Of a stretch of 34,700 nt of DNA, positions 23,824 to 31,457 are shown one piece after another. Below the pieces are notes generated by a model. The model saw nothing but the letters and a program-made list of their open reading frames with translations. It made no database searches and had not been told where the DNA came from. The number at the start of each line of letters is the position of its first letter. Position 1 is the stretch's first letter. This stretch comes from Clostridiales bacterium NK3B98 (GTDB lineage: Bacteria > Bacillota > Clostridia > Oscillospirales > Oscillospiraceae): NCBI GenBank assembly GCA_000421005.1, contig ATWA01000023.1, positions 1 to 34,700 on the forward strand. Direction: 5' to 3'. Made by a program: the position numbers and the translations under genes.

Positions 23824-25296
23824 TTATTTGCTGCCTGCCCGCAGCTTGTTGATGAACATTTGCACCCGCTCGGAGAAGGCGCTGAGCATCACCACCAGCG
23901 GCAGCACCTCCAACCGTCCCGCCAGCATATCAAAGGAGAAGACGATTTTGGAGAAGGGGGAGAAGAAACTGAAATTGCACACCGGGCCCACCAGATTCAA
24001 GCCGGGGCCAACGTTGTTGTAGGTGGTGGCAACAGCGGTAAAGTTGGTGAGCAGGTCGTATCCCTCCAACGCAATCAGGAAGATGGAGAGCAGGAAGATG
24101 GCGATGTAGGCCACCAGATAGACCAGCACGGAGCGGAGCAGGTCGTCTCCGATTTTTGCCCCGTTGAGCCACAGGGTTTTCACCTGACGGGGATGGCGGA
24201 TGCGTCCCAGCTCAGAGCGCAGATACTTCCACGCCACCAGATACCGGGAGATTTTCATGCCGCCGCCGGTAGACCCGGCGCAGGCGCCGATGAACATGAG
24301 CACCACCAGCACCGTCTTTGCCATCGTGGGCCACTGGTCAAAGTCGTAGGACACATAACCGGTGGTGGTGATGACAGAAGCCACCTGAAAGATACCCTGA
24401 CGAAACGCCTCCTCAAAGGTGGGGAAGAGGGAGCGGATATCGTAGACCACCAGCGCCGTGGCGCAGGCCACCACAATGACATACCAGCGGAACTCCTCAT
24501 AGCACAGCGCCGCCTTGAACTTGCGGATGATAATGAGAAAGTACACGTTGAAGCTGACGCCAAAGGCCAGCATAAAAATGGTGATGACGTATTGCAGATA
24601 GGGACTGTAGCTTGCCATGCTGGAATTGAGCACCGCAAAGCCTCCGGTGCCCGCTGTGGCGAAGGCAGCGGTAATCGCCTCAAAGAAGCTCATGCCGCCA
24701 AGGAGCAGAAAGACCAGCTCCGCCACGGTGAGGGTGACATAGATTTTGTACAGCAGCGCCGCCGTCTCCCGCACCTTAGGCACCATCTTCTCCACGGAAG
24801 GGCCGGTGGACTCTGCCCGCATTAGATGAATGTTGCGCCCGCTGGACAGGGGGAGGATGGCCATAATAAACACCAGAATCCCCATGCCGCCCAGCCAGTG
24901 GGTGAAGCACCGCCACAGCAGGGAGCAGTGGGACAACGCCTCAATATCGGTGAGAATGGTGGAGCCGGTGGTGGTAAAGCCGGAGACCGTCTCAAACACT
25001 GCGTCCACATAAAAGGGAATGTCCCCGGTGAGGGTGAAGGGAACAGCACCTAAAAGACTAATCAGCATCCACGTCAGCGCCACAGTGACAAAGCCATCCT
25101 GTGCGCCGAAGCGGTTGCGCTTGGGTCTGCGCCGGGTGAGCAGCAGCCCCACAGCAATATACACCGCCGCCACAGCCAGATAAATCAGCCCTTCCCGCTC
25201 GTGGTAGATCAGTCCGGTGACCACCGGAGGGAGCAGAAACAGCCCGGAAAAGCAGGTGACCCAGCTGAGGATGTATGCGATCATACCCAGATTCAT
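23824..25296 (-). CDS. trkH: Trk-type potassium channel subunit TrkH
   Basis: Membrane subunit of the K+ uptake system, 490 residues. The four pore-loop repeats of the Trk/Ktr/HKT superfamily are readable: SGFTTTGST, ATAGTGGF, ITTTGYVSYD and YNNVGPGL, each followed by a hydrophobic helix. THWLGGMGILVF and the ACAGSTGGGMK selectivity region agree. It overlaps the trkA stop by four bases (ATGA), so translation is coupled and subunit stoichiometry is linked. No c-di-AMP-type riboswitch fits the leader of the operon. The system works as TrkH channel plus TrkA gating ring. Confidence 0.96.
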   Translation of the reverse strand: MNLGMIAYILSWVTCFSGLFLLPPVVTGLIYHEREGLIYLAVAAVYIAVGLLLTRRRPKRNRFGAQDGFVTVALTWMLISLLGAVPFTLTGDIPFYVDAVFETVSGFTTTGSTILTDIEALSHCSLLWRCFTHWLGGMGILVFIMAILPLSSGRNIHLMRAESTGPSVEKMVPKVRETAALLYKIYVTLTVAELVFLLLGGMSFFEAITAAFATAGTGGFAVLNSSMASYSPYLQYVITIFMLAFGVSFNVYFLIIIRKFKAALCYEEFRWYVIVVACATALVVYDIRSLFPTFEEAFRQGIFQVASVITTTGYVSYDFDQWPTMAKTVLVVLMFIGACAGSTGGGMKISRYLVAWKYLRSELGRIRHPRQVKTLWLNGAKIGDDLLRSVLVYLVAYIAIFLLSIFLIALEGYDLLTNFTAVATTYNNVGPGLNLVGPVCNFSFFSPFSKIVFSFDMLAGRLEVLPLVVMLSAFSERVQMFINKLRAGSK

Positions 25297-26708
25297 CGTG
25301 TGACATCCTCCGTTCTGCGCATGGCGGACAGGGGGCTGCGGTCAGAGGTGCGGAGAATATCGGTGATATCTTTCAGCCCGCTGTGGCTGGTGACCACGAT
25401 CACGCTGTCCCCCCGCTTGAGACAATCGGTGCCTCTGGGAATAAAGGTGCGTCCGCTGCGGATGATGGTGGAAATCAGAAGGTCTGACCGGAGGGGAAGA
25501 TCCTGCAAGGGGGTGTCCAGCACCTGAGAGTTGGCTTGCAACCGGAACTCCAGCGCCTCAATCTTGTCGTCCAGAATGCGGTACAGAGTCTCCACATTGC
25601 TGCCCCGGGAATTTTGCATGGCACGGATAAACTGGACGATGTGCTGGGCGGTAATCTCCTTGGGGCAGATCACGCTGCCCAGATTGAGCCGCTTTAACAC
25701 CTCGCTAAAGGGCATCCGGGAGACCTTGGTGACCAGCTTGGCGGTGGGGTTGCAGGTGGAGGTGAGGATGGAGAGCATCATATTTTCCTCGTCCATATTG
25801 GTGAGGGATACCACCGCATGGGCGTCCTCCAATCCCTCGTCCATCAGCGTCTCCCGGTTCAGACTGCTGCCGTGGATCACCATAGCCTCCGGCAAAAGCT
25901 CGCTGAGTTCCTCGCAGCGGGCGGCGTCCGCCTCCAGAATCTTTACCGAAAGATTGGTCTCACAGAGCTGCTTGGCCAGATAGTATCCAATCTCACCGCC
26001 GCCTACGATCATGGCGCTGTCCACCTGACCGGCGGAGAGACCGAGCTTTTGGAAGAAGCGGGCAGTGTTTCTGGGAGAGCCGCAGATGGAGACCTGATCC
26101 CCCCGCTGAAAGACGAAATCGCCTCTGGGGATCATAGCCTGACCGCCCCGTTCCACGGCAACCACCAGAATGTCGGTACCCAGCTTCTGGTTCATCCGGG
26201 CGATGGGCAGCTCCACCAGCGGATTGTGCCCGCCCAAATTAAAGGTGAGCAGCTCCGCCCGCCCCTTGGCAAAGGAGGAGATGTCAATGGCGTTGGGGGT
26301 GCGCAGCAGCCGGGCAATTTCAGTGGCAGCGGTCATCTCCGGGTTGATAATCATAGAGATACCCAGACTTTGCTGGAGATATGCCCGCTCCTGATAATAG
26401 GTGATATCCCGTACCCGGGCGATGGTGGTGATTTTGGGGTTGCCCTTTTTTGCCACCACGCAGCAGAGCAGATTCACCTCGTCCCGTCCGGTGACGGCAA
26501 TCAGCACGTCGGTATGGGAAATTCCCGCTTCCTCCAGCAGCTTGAAGCTGGTGCCGTTGCCCCCGTATCCAATCACGTCATAATTGTCCGTGACCCGGCG
26601 CAGCTTGTTCATATCGGTGTCAATGACAGTGATGTCATAGGACTCGCCGCTGAGCCGGTCGGCCAGCGTAGAGCCGAATTTGCCGCAGCCGACAATGGTG
26701 ATGTTCAT
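25293..26708 (-). CDS. trkA: Trk potassium uptake regulatory subunit TrkA
   Basis: Cytoplasmic nucleotide-binding gating subunit, 471 residues. Two tandem RCK units are present. The first Rossmann fold begins with ITIVGCGKFGSTLADRL (residue 2 on) and ends in a TrkA-C domain. The second begins near residue 230 with MIVGGGEIGYYLAKQL and ends with another TrkA-C domain. This duplicated form is the classic TrkA, unlike the single-domain KtrA. It is the first gene of the trkA-trkH operon; GAGGAAG lies about ten bases before the ATG and a promoter lies at 26785-26813. Confidence 0.96.
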   Translation of the reverse strand: MNITIVGCGKFGSTLADRLSGESYDITVIDTDMNKLRRVTDNYDVIGYGGNGTSFKLLEEAGISHTDVLIAVTGRDEVNLLCCVVAKKGNPKITTIARVRDITYYQERAYLQQSLGISMIINPEMTAATEIARLLRTPNAIDISSFAKGRAELLTFNLGGHNPLVELPIARMNQKLGTDILVVAVERGGQAMIPRGDFVFQRGDQVSICGSPRNTARFFQKLGLSAGQVDSAMIVGGGEIGYYLAKQLCETNLSVKILEADAARCEELSELLPEAMVIHGSSLNRETLMDEGLEDAHAVVSLTNMDEENMMLSILTSTCNPTAKLVTKVSRMPFSEVLKRLNLGSVICPKEITAQHIVQFIRAMQNSRGSNVETLYRILDDKIEALEFRLQANSQVLDTPLQDLPLRSDLLISTIIRSGRTFIPRGTDCLKRGDSVIVVTSHSGLKDITDILRTSDRSPLSAMRRTEDVTR

Positions 26709-26784
26709 GTGGTGATAACTTCCTCTCTCTGAAAATGTCTCTCTGGCAGCCCAATACCCTGCCAGGATTCCAATACATCCTTAC

Positions 26785-26813
26785 ACTCTACCACAACATA
26801 CCAACTTTCGCAA
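26785..26813 (-). promoter_or_regulatory. trkA-trkH promoter
   Basis: Minus strand: -35 TTGCGA (26808-26813), 17-bp spacer, -10 TAGAGT (26785-26790), giving a leader of about 70 nt. Confidence 0.55.
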
Positions 26814-26863
26814 CTCATTTAGCAATAAACCCGGCAATAAATTCTAAATCGCCGCTGAAAAGG

Positions 26864-26893
26864 TTGCACGAACCGTTGAGACAATGGTATAAT
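26864..26893 (+). promoter_or_regulatory. Promoter of the def-like operon
   Basis: -35 TTGCAC (26864-26869), 18-bp spacer, consensus -10 TATAAT (26888-26893). The -10 box is the left arm of a perfect palindrome. Confidence 0.6.
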
Positions 26894-27003
26894 ACCCGCA
26901 AGGCGGGTATTATACTGCATTTCAGTCGTTTTGCTCGCCCCTTTGGGGCAACCGCAAAACATGACCTATGATACCACTTCGCCTGCGGCTTTATGGCATC
27001 ATA
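26887..27003 (+). promoter_or_regulatory. Structured leader of the def-like operon
   Basis: Three inverted repeats follow one another. The first is a perfect 13-bp stem GTATAATACCCGC with a 3-nt loop (26887-26915), overlapping the promoter. The second is GTTTTGC/GCAAAAC enclosing CCCC/GGGG (26928-26960). The third is TATGATACCA/TGGCATCATA with one G-U (26967-27003). The ribosome site AAGGAGGGA follows. No known riboswitch class was recognised. Confidence 0.5.
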
Positions 27004-27031
27004 CTCCAAAACAGGGCAAGGAGGGAGCAAC

Positions 27032-27442
27032 GTGGAGCGAACCATCGTCAGAGACATTTTCCTGCTGGGGAGAAAGGGACTCACTGCCACCGAGGCTGAC
27101 GTCCACACCGGACAGGATCTGCGGGATACCCTCCGGGCCAACCGTGACCGGTGCGTAGGTATGGCCGCCAATATGATCGGGGTAAACAAGCGGATCATTG
27201 TGGTTGCCATGGGAGAGGGCGAGCTGGTGATGTATAACCCGGTTATCACCGCCAGCTCTGGCCCTTATGAGACGGAGGAGGGCTGTCTCTCACTGGACGG
27301 CGTGCGTAAAACCACCCGTTATCAGACCATCCGGGTGGAGTATCAGGATGAGAAAATGCACCACCAGCGCAGACAGTTCACCGGCTGGACTGCCCAGATC
27401 ATCCAGCACGAGATCGACCATACCAACGGGATCATCATTTAA
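27032..27442 (+). CDS. Divergent peptide deformylase-family protein
   Basis: Homologue of the metallo-hydrolase that removes formyl from the initiator methionine, 136 residues. Metal ligands are kept: Cys85 in EEGCLSL and His126/His130 in QHEIDH, with catalytic Glu127. Motif 1, normally GxGLAAxQ, reads GMAANMIG (residues 43-50), so the glutamine that stabilises the transition state is replaced by Met48. It is also shorter than typical deformylases (about 150-190). Activity may therefore be altered; such AANMIG variants appear to form a distinct clostridial group (recall, not checked). GTG at 27032 was chosen because AAGGAGGGA lies just upstream; the frame is open further. The aldolase-like gene follows after 13 bp. 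Confidence 0.82.
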   Translation: MERTIVRDIFLLGRKGLTATEADVHTGQDLRDTLRANRDRCVGMAANMIGVNKRIIVVAMGEGELVMYNPVITASSGPYETEEGCLSLDGVRKTTRYQTIRVEYQDEKMHHQRRQFTGWTAQIIQHEIDHTNGIII

Positions 27443-27455
27443 GGGAGAGAGCAAG

Positions 27456-28496
27456 TTGAACAGATATATCTTCTGGTCAGACTATCAGAACGGCGCCCAT
27501 CCTGCGGTGCTGTCCCGGATGGGTAAGCTGAACCAAACCCCGCTGGCAGGCTACGGGGAGGACGAGATCTCCGCCGCTGCCCGGGAAAAGCTGAGAGAGG
27601 CCTGTCACTGTCCGGACGGAGAGGTATTCTTCCTCACTGGAGGCACCCAGACCAACGCCGTGGTGCTGGATGCCCTGCTGGCACCCTATCAGGGAGTGGT
27701 AGCGGCGGACAGCGGCCACATCAGCGTTCACGAGGCGGGTGCCATCGAATATGGCAGACATAAGGTGCTCACCGTCCCCCACAAAGACGGCAAGGTGACC
27801 GCTCAGGCAGTGGAGCAGCTTTGCAGCGCCTACTGGGAGGACGGCAACCGGGCGCATATGGTCATGCCCGGTGCGCTCTATATCTCCCAGCCTACCGAGC
27901 TGGGCACCCTGTACACAAAAGAGGAGCTCACCGCCCTGCGCCGGGTGTGCGACCGCTATGATATGCGCCTTTATCTGGACGGCGCCCGGCTTGCCTATGC
28001 GCTGGCCTGCGGGCTGAATGATGTGTATCTCTCCGACCTCTCCCGTCTGTGCCATGTATTCTATGTAGGTGGCACCAAATGCGGTGCGCTGCTGGGAGAA
28101 GCGGTGGTCATCCCTGAGCCGGGACTGATGCCCCACTTTTTCACCATGGTGAAGCAGCACGGCGCTCTGCTGGCCAAGGGCAGCCTGCTGGGCATCCAGT
28201 TCGATGCGCTGTTCACCAACGGCCTGTATACCAGAATCGGCTTCCCCGCCATCGTTCTGGCCAACCAGATTCGATACTGCCTGAAAGAAAACGGCTTCCA
28301 CCAGCCGATTATCTCTCCCACCAACCAGATTTTTGTCACTCTGTCCCATTCCCAGCAGGAGCGGCTCAGCGAGACAGTGGGCTTTGGCTTTTGGGAGAAG
28401 GTGGATGAAGACCATGACATCATCCGTCTGGTGACCAGCTGGTCCACGACACCGGAAATGGTAGACGGGCTGTGCATGGCGCTGGAAACCTTGTAA
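27456..28496 (+). CDS. Threonine aldolase/beta-eliminating lyase-family PLP enzyme
   Basis: Fold type I PLP enzyme of 346 residues, resembling low-specificity L-threonine aldolase (threonine to glycine plus acetaldehyde). Visible are YGEDEISAAAREKL near the N-terminus, FFLTGGTQTNAVVL for phosphate binding, the LYLDGARLAYAL aspartate that holds the pyridine nitrogen, and the Schiff-base lysine Lys208 in GGTKCGALLGE. Substrate is not proven; beta-eliminating lyases share this fold. The start is TTG at 27456 with GGGAGAGA upstream. It is 13 bp from the deformylase-like gene, so one operon. A terminator-like hairpin lies 215 bp downstream. Confidence 0.9.
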   Translation: MNRYIFWSDYQNGAHPAVLSRMGKLNQTPLAGYGEDEISAAAREKLREACHCPDGEVFFLTGGTQTNAVVLDALLAPYQGVVAADSGHISVHEAGAIEYGRHKVLTVPHKDGKVTAQAVEQLCSAYWEDGNRAHMVMPGALYISQPTELGTLYTKEELTALRRVCDRYDMRLYLDGARLAYALACGLNDVYLSDLSRLCHVFYVGGTKCGALLGEAVVIPEPGLMPHFFTMVKQHGALLAKGSLLGIQFDALFTNGLYTRIGFPAIVLANQIRYCLKENGFHQPIISPTNQIFVTLSHSQQERLSETVGFGFWEKVDEDHDIIRLVTSWSTTPEMVDGLCMALETL

Positions 28497-28500
28497 ATTG

Positions 28501-28745
28501 AGAAAGCGGGGAGAGAACCCCTGTTTCAGATTGCAGACAAAGCCTCGCAGAGTTCCGCCCGCAGGGCGGAATAGAGTCAAATCATTTTTGTACCGAATTC
28601 ATTTCGGTGCAAAAATACTTCTATCCGTGCAAGTGTGCGAACGCAGTGAGTGCGCGCGGCATGGATGCAAAGCTCGCAGACAGAGTCCATCGGACTTTGT
28701 CTGCGATTGGAAAGCAGGGAGAGCATCCCTGCTTTTTCTGTTTCG
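28501..28745. repeat. Composite palindromic repeat block
   Basis: About 245 bp without a gene, built of hairpins: TTCCGCCC/GGGCGGAA (28553-28571); a 13-bp stem with one G-U around ACCGAA (28585-28615); a 13-bp stem with one G-U, GCAGACAGAGTCC (28676-28704); and AAAGCAGGGA/TCCCTGCTTT (28711-28735). The outer parts mirror each other: ATTGCAGACAAAG near 28530 and CTTTGTCTGCGAT near 28695-28707, each flanked by an AAAGC(A/G)GGG hairpin. This looks like a mobile or dispersed non-coding repeat. Confidence 0.55.
28711..28735 (+). terminator. Terminator at the end of the repeat block
   Basis: A 10-bp perfect stem (28711-28720 with 28726-28735), 5-nt loop, followed by TTCTGTTT. It is the first good terminator after the def-like/aldolase operon. 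Confidence 0.6.
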
Positions 28746-28797
28746 AGAGTCACCCCTTCCCCCTGCGGCATAAGCTGGTCAGGAAGGAGGAATGTCT

Positions 28798-30639
28798 ATG
28801 TGCGGCATTGCCGGATTTTGTGACTTCACCCGGGACAACACCCGCCCGGAGTGGCAGTATGTGGGGTGGAGCATGGCCAACTCCATGGCACACCGTGGCC
28901 CGGACGACGAGGGGGAGTGGTATGCCCCGCCTGTACTGCTGGCTCATCGCCGCCTTGCGGTAATCGACCCGGAGCAGGGGAGGCAGCCCATGACCTTTAC
29001 CGCCCAGGGGCGCACCTTCGCCCTGTGCTATAACGGGGAGCTGTACAACACCGATGACCTGCGCCGGGATTTGGAGTGCTCAGGCCACCGATTTACCACC
29101 CATTCGGACACCGAGGTGCTGCTCCACGCCTGTATGGAGTATGGCGCTGAAGTGGGCAGCTACTTAGAGGGCATTTTTGCCTTTGCGTACTGGGACGGAG
29201 AGAGCCTGCTGCTGGTGCGGGACCGTTTCGGGGTGAAACCCCTGTTCTATGCGGAAATGGGAGATACCCTGATTTTCGCCTCAGAGCCGAAAACTCTGTT
29301 CCGCTACCCCGGTCTGACCCCCAGAGCCAACCGGGAGACATGGCAGGAGATTTTGGCGGTGAATCCCGCCCGAACCCCGGGACACGGGGTCTTTGCCGGG
29401 GTTCATGAGGTGCCGCCGGGACATCTGCTGCGAAAATGTCCCGGTCATACCATCCTCGCCCGATGGTGGAACCTCATCAGCCTGCCCCACACGGAGAGCT
29501 ATGAGGACACGGTAGAGCATCTCCGGGAGCTGCTGGTGGGCGCCATTCGGCGGCAATTGGTCAGCGATGTGCCCCTGTGTACCCTGCTTTCCGGGGGACT
29601 GGATTCCTCCGTCATCACCGCTGTGGCAGCTCTGGAATACCGGAAACAGGGGAGAGGTGCGCTGGACACCTATTCCTTTGACTACACCGATAACGACAAA
29701 TACTTCAAAGCCTCCGCCTTCCAGCCGGATGCCGACTGGCCATGGGTGGAGCGGATGCGCCAGCACTTCGGCACCCGCCACAGGGTGTTGACCTGTCCCC
29801 AACAGCCGCTGGTGGAGCTTCTGGAGGATGCCGCAGACGCCCGGGACCTCCCCGGCATGGCGGATGTGGGCTCGTCCCTGCTCTACTTCTGCCGGGAAAT
29901 CCGCAGGGGACACACGGTCGCCCTCTCCGGGGAGTGCTCTGACGAGATTTTCGGCGGCTACCCGTGGTTTCACCGCCGGGATATGCTGGAAAGCGACACC
30001 TTCCCATGGTGCATGGACTTCTCTGCCCGGTCGGGGGTGATGAAGCCGGAGTTGGTACAGTCGCTTGAATTGGAGGATTACGCCCGTCAGCGCTGCCAGC
30101 AGAGCCGAGCCCAGACCCCCTATCTGGACGGAGAGAGTGAACAGGAGCGCCGCCGCCGGGAGGTGGGCTGGCTGAACATCAACTGGTTTATGACCAACCT
30201 GCTGGAACGGAAGGACAGAATGAGTATGCATTCCGGTCTGGAGGTGCGGGTGCCCTTCTGTGACCATCATCTGGTGGAGTACGTCTGGAATATCCCGTGG
30301 GAGATGAAGAGCAAGGACGGCATCCGCAAACAGGTGCTCCGGGACGCAGCCCGGGGATTACTGCCGGAGGATGTGCGAAACCGCCCCAAATCCCCCTATC
30401 CAAAGACCCACAACCCCCTCTTTGAACAGCTCTGCCGGGAGAAGCTGCGTACCATCCTCTCAGACCCCAACGCCCCTATCCACGACATTGTAGACGAGGA
30501 CGCTCTGCAAAAGGGGCTTCTGGTCAGCGCGGGGGACTACGGCAAGCCATGGTTTGGTCAGCTCATGGCAGGACCCCAGATGCTGGCTTGGCTGATTCAG
30601 GTGAATCACTGGATGGAAAAACACCACCTGCGGGTGTAA
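28798..30639 (+). CDS. asnB: Asparagine synthase (glutamine-hydrolysing)
   Basis: Makes asparagine from aspartate, glutamine and ATP. 613 residues. The N-terminal class II glutamine amidotransferase begins MCGIAGFCD, so Cys2 becomes the N-terminal nucleophile after Met removal. For that reason the ATG at 28798 is the start, not the ATG two codons earlier. AHRGPDDEGEW and CYNGELYN belong to the same domain. The synthetase domain has the PP-loop LLSGGLDSS (263-271), SGECSDEIFGGY and KDRMSMHSGLEVRVPF. AGGAAGGAGG is seven bases before the start. No T-box is visible upstream and no clear promoter was found; the repeat block fills that space. A sugar- or peptide-modifying paralogue is less likely since all motifs are those of AsnB. 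Confidence 0.95.
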   Translation: MCGIAGFCDFTRDNTRPEWQYVGWSMANSMAHRGPDDEGEWYAPPVLLAHRRLAVIDPEQGRQPMTFTAQGRTFALCYNGELYNTDDLRRDLECSGHRFTTHSDTEVLLHACMEYGAEVGSYLEGIFAFAYWDGESLLLVRDRFGVKPLFYAEMGDTLIFASEPKTLFRYPGLTPRANRETWQEILAVNPARTPGHGVFAGVHEVPPGHLLRKCPGHTILARWWNLISLPHTESYEDTVEHLRELLVGAIRRQLVSDVPLCTLLSGGLDSSVITAVAALEYRKQGRGALDTYSFDYTDNDKYFKASAFQPDADWPWVERMRQHFGTRHRVLTCPQQPLVELLEDAADARDLPGMADVGSSLLYFCREIRRGHTVALSGECSDEIFGGYPWFHRRDMLESDTFPWCMDFSARSGVMKPELVQSLELEDYARQRCQQSRAQTPYLDGESEQERRRREVGWLNINWFMTNLLERKDRMSMHSGLEVRVPFCDHHLVEYVWNIPWEMKSKDGIRKQVLRDAARGLLPEDVRNRPKSPYPKTHNPLFEQLCREKLRTILSDPNAPIHDIVDEDALQKGLLVSAGDYGKPWFGQLMAGPQMLAWLIQVNHWMEKHHLRV

Positions 30640-30649
30640 TACAAAACAC

Positions 30650-30679
30650 AGGCTGGCAGTCCCCGGGGACTGCCAGCCT
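30650..30679. terminator. Bidirectional terminator after asnB
   Basis: A perfect 15-bp self-complementary sequence with no spacer (30650-30679; centre CCCCGGGG) between convergent genes. T-rich sequence on the minus-strand side is better than on the plus side. Confidence 0.7.
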
Positions 30680-30688
30680 TTCCAAGTA

Positions 30689-31207
30689 CTATACCAACAC
30701 CACACCACGCCAGCCACGAACGCCGTAGTAGGAGTCAGCGCCGTTGTGGAACACAAATACCATGCCATACCGCCGTTCGCAAAACAGTGCCCCGCCCAGT
30801 GTACGCACATCATGAGGCGTGGCAATCCAACTGGAGGTTTTCAAATCAAAACTGCCCAGCGTTTGCAGGTGCCGGTACTGTCCCTCGGTCATCAGGGAGA
30901 TGCCGTGTTCCTCTGCCTGCGCCTGTGCGCTGCTGACAGGGGGATTCTTCTTCCGGGTAAGTCGTGCAGCCTCGTCATAGCAGACGCTCCGCCGTCCGGA
31001 AGGTGACTCACAAGCGCAGTCGGCAAAAACAAAACGCCCATCTTCCACGCCAATCACGTCCGGCTCCCCTCCGGTTTCCTCCATCCACGCCAGCGCATCC
31101 ATCGCCTTAGGAGCCGCCAGCAGCCGGGCTTCCACCTCTGACCAGTCCAGTCCCTCGTGACGGGACATATTCTGCCGAAAACGCTCTCTCAACTTGTTCA
31201 AATCCAT
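30689..31207 (-). CDS. DUF4256 family protein
   Basis: Unknown function, 172 residues, soluble. The DUF4256 consensus is present almost throughout: RFRQNMSRHEGLDW, MEETGGEPDVIG, DCACESPSGRRSVCYDEAA, RKKNPPVSSAQAQAEEHGI, LMTEGQYRHLQ, FDLKTSSWIATP, RTLGGALFCERRYG and VFHNGADSYYGVRGWRG. The many invariant Arg, Asp, Cys and Ser/Thr residues suggest an enzyme or ligand-binding protein, but no activity is known to me. The start was set at the ATG at 31207 (GGGGG nine bases upstream, promoter just ahead), well inside a longer open frame. It stands alone between asnB and the cyclase. Confidence 0.92.
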   Translation of the reverse strand: MDLNKLRERFRQNMSRHEGLDWSEVEARLLAAPKAMDALAWMEETGGEPDVIGVEDGRFVFADCACESPSGRRSVCYDEAARLTRKKNPPVSSAQAQAEEHGISLMTEGQYRHLQTLGSFDLKTSSWIATPHDVRTLGGALFCERRYGMVFVFHNGADSYYGVRGWRGVVLV

Positions 31208-31249
31208 AGCAGATACCCCCATTTCGTACAACTGAAATTGTCTTGATTG

Positions 31250-31278
31250 ATTATAGCAAATACGGCATCCTGCCGCAA
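31250..31278 (-). promoter_or_regulatory. DUF4256 gene promoter
   Basis: Minus strand: -35 TTGCGG (31273-31278), 17-bp spacer, consensus -10 TATAAT (31250-31255). Confidence 0.72.
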
Positions 31279-31369
31279 GGGAATCATTCATGCGGAAAGG
31301 CGCTGTGCCACCGTCAGAAGCATCTGAAGAAAAATAAAGACACTTTTCTCTTTGTGGATGAGAAAATTC

Positions 31370-31398
31370 TTGAAATAATCTGAGAGATGATGTATAAT
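31370..31398 (+). promoter_or_regulatory. Diguanylate cyclase gene promoter
   Basis: -35 TTGAAA (31370-31375), 17-bp spacer, consensus -10 TATAAT (31393-31398), about 60 nt before the start. Confidence 0.75.
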
Positions 31399-31457
31399 GT
31401 GACGAAAACAGGACGAATTGACAGCAATGGGGGTGTCGGCCAGTGGAGGAAAAAATA

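Noticed and set aside
26709-26784. c-di-AMP riboswitch ahead of trkA
   Set aside because: The leader is too short and lacks the motif.
28498-28773. 91-codon open frame, plus strand, after the aldolase gene
   Set aside because: It lies wholly in the palindromic repeat block and has no ribosome site; similar frames come with such repeats.
28497-28797. T-box for asnB
   Set aside because: No conserved T-box core (GGGTGGNACCGCG) is found; hairpins there belong to the repeat block.
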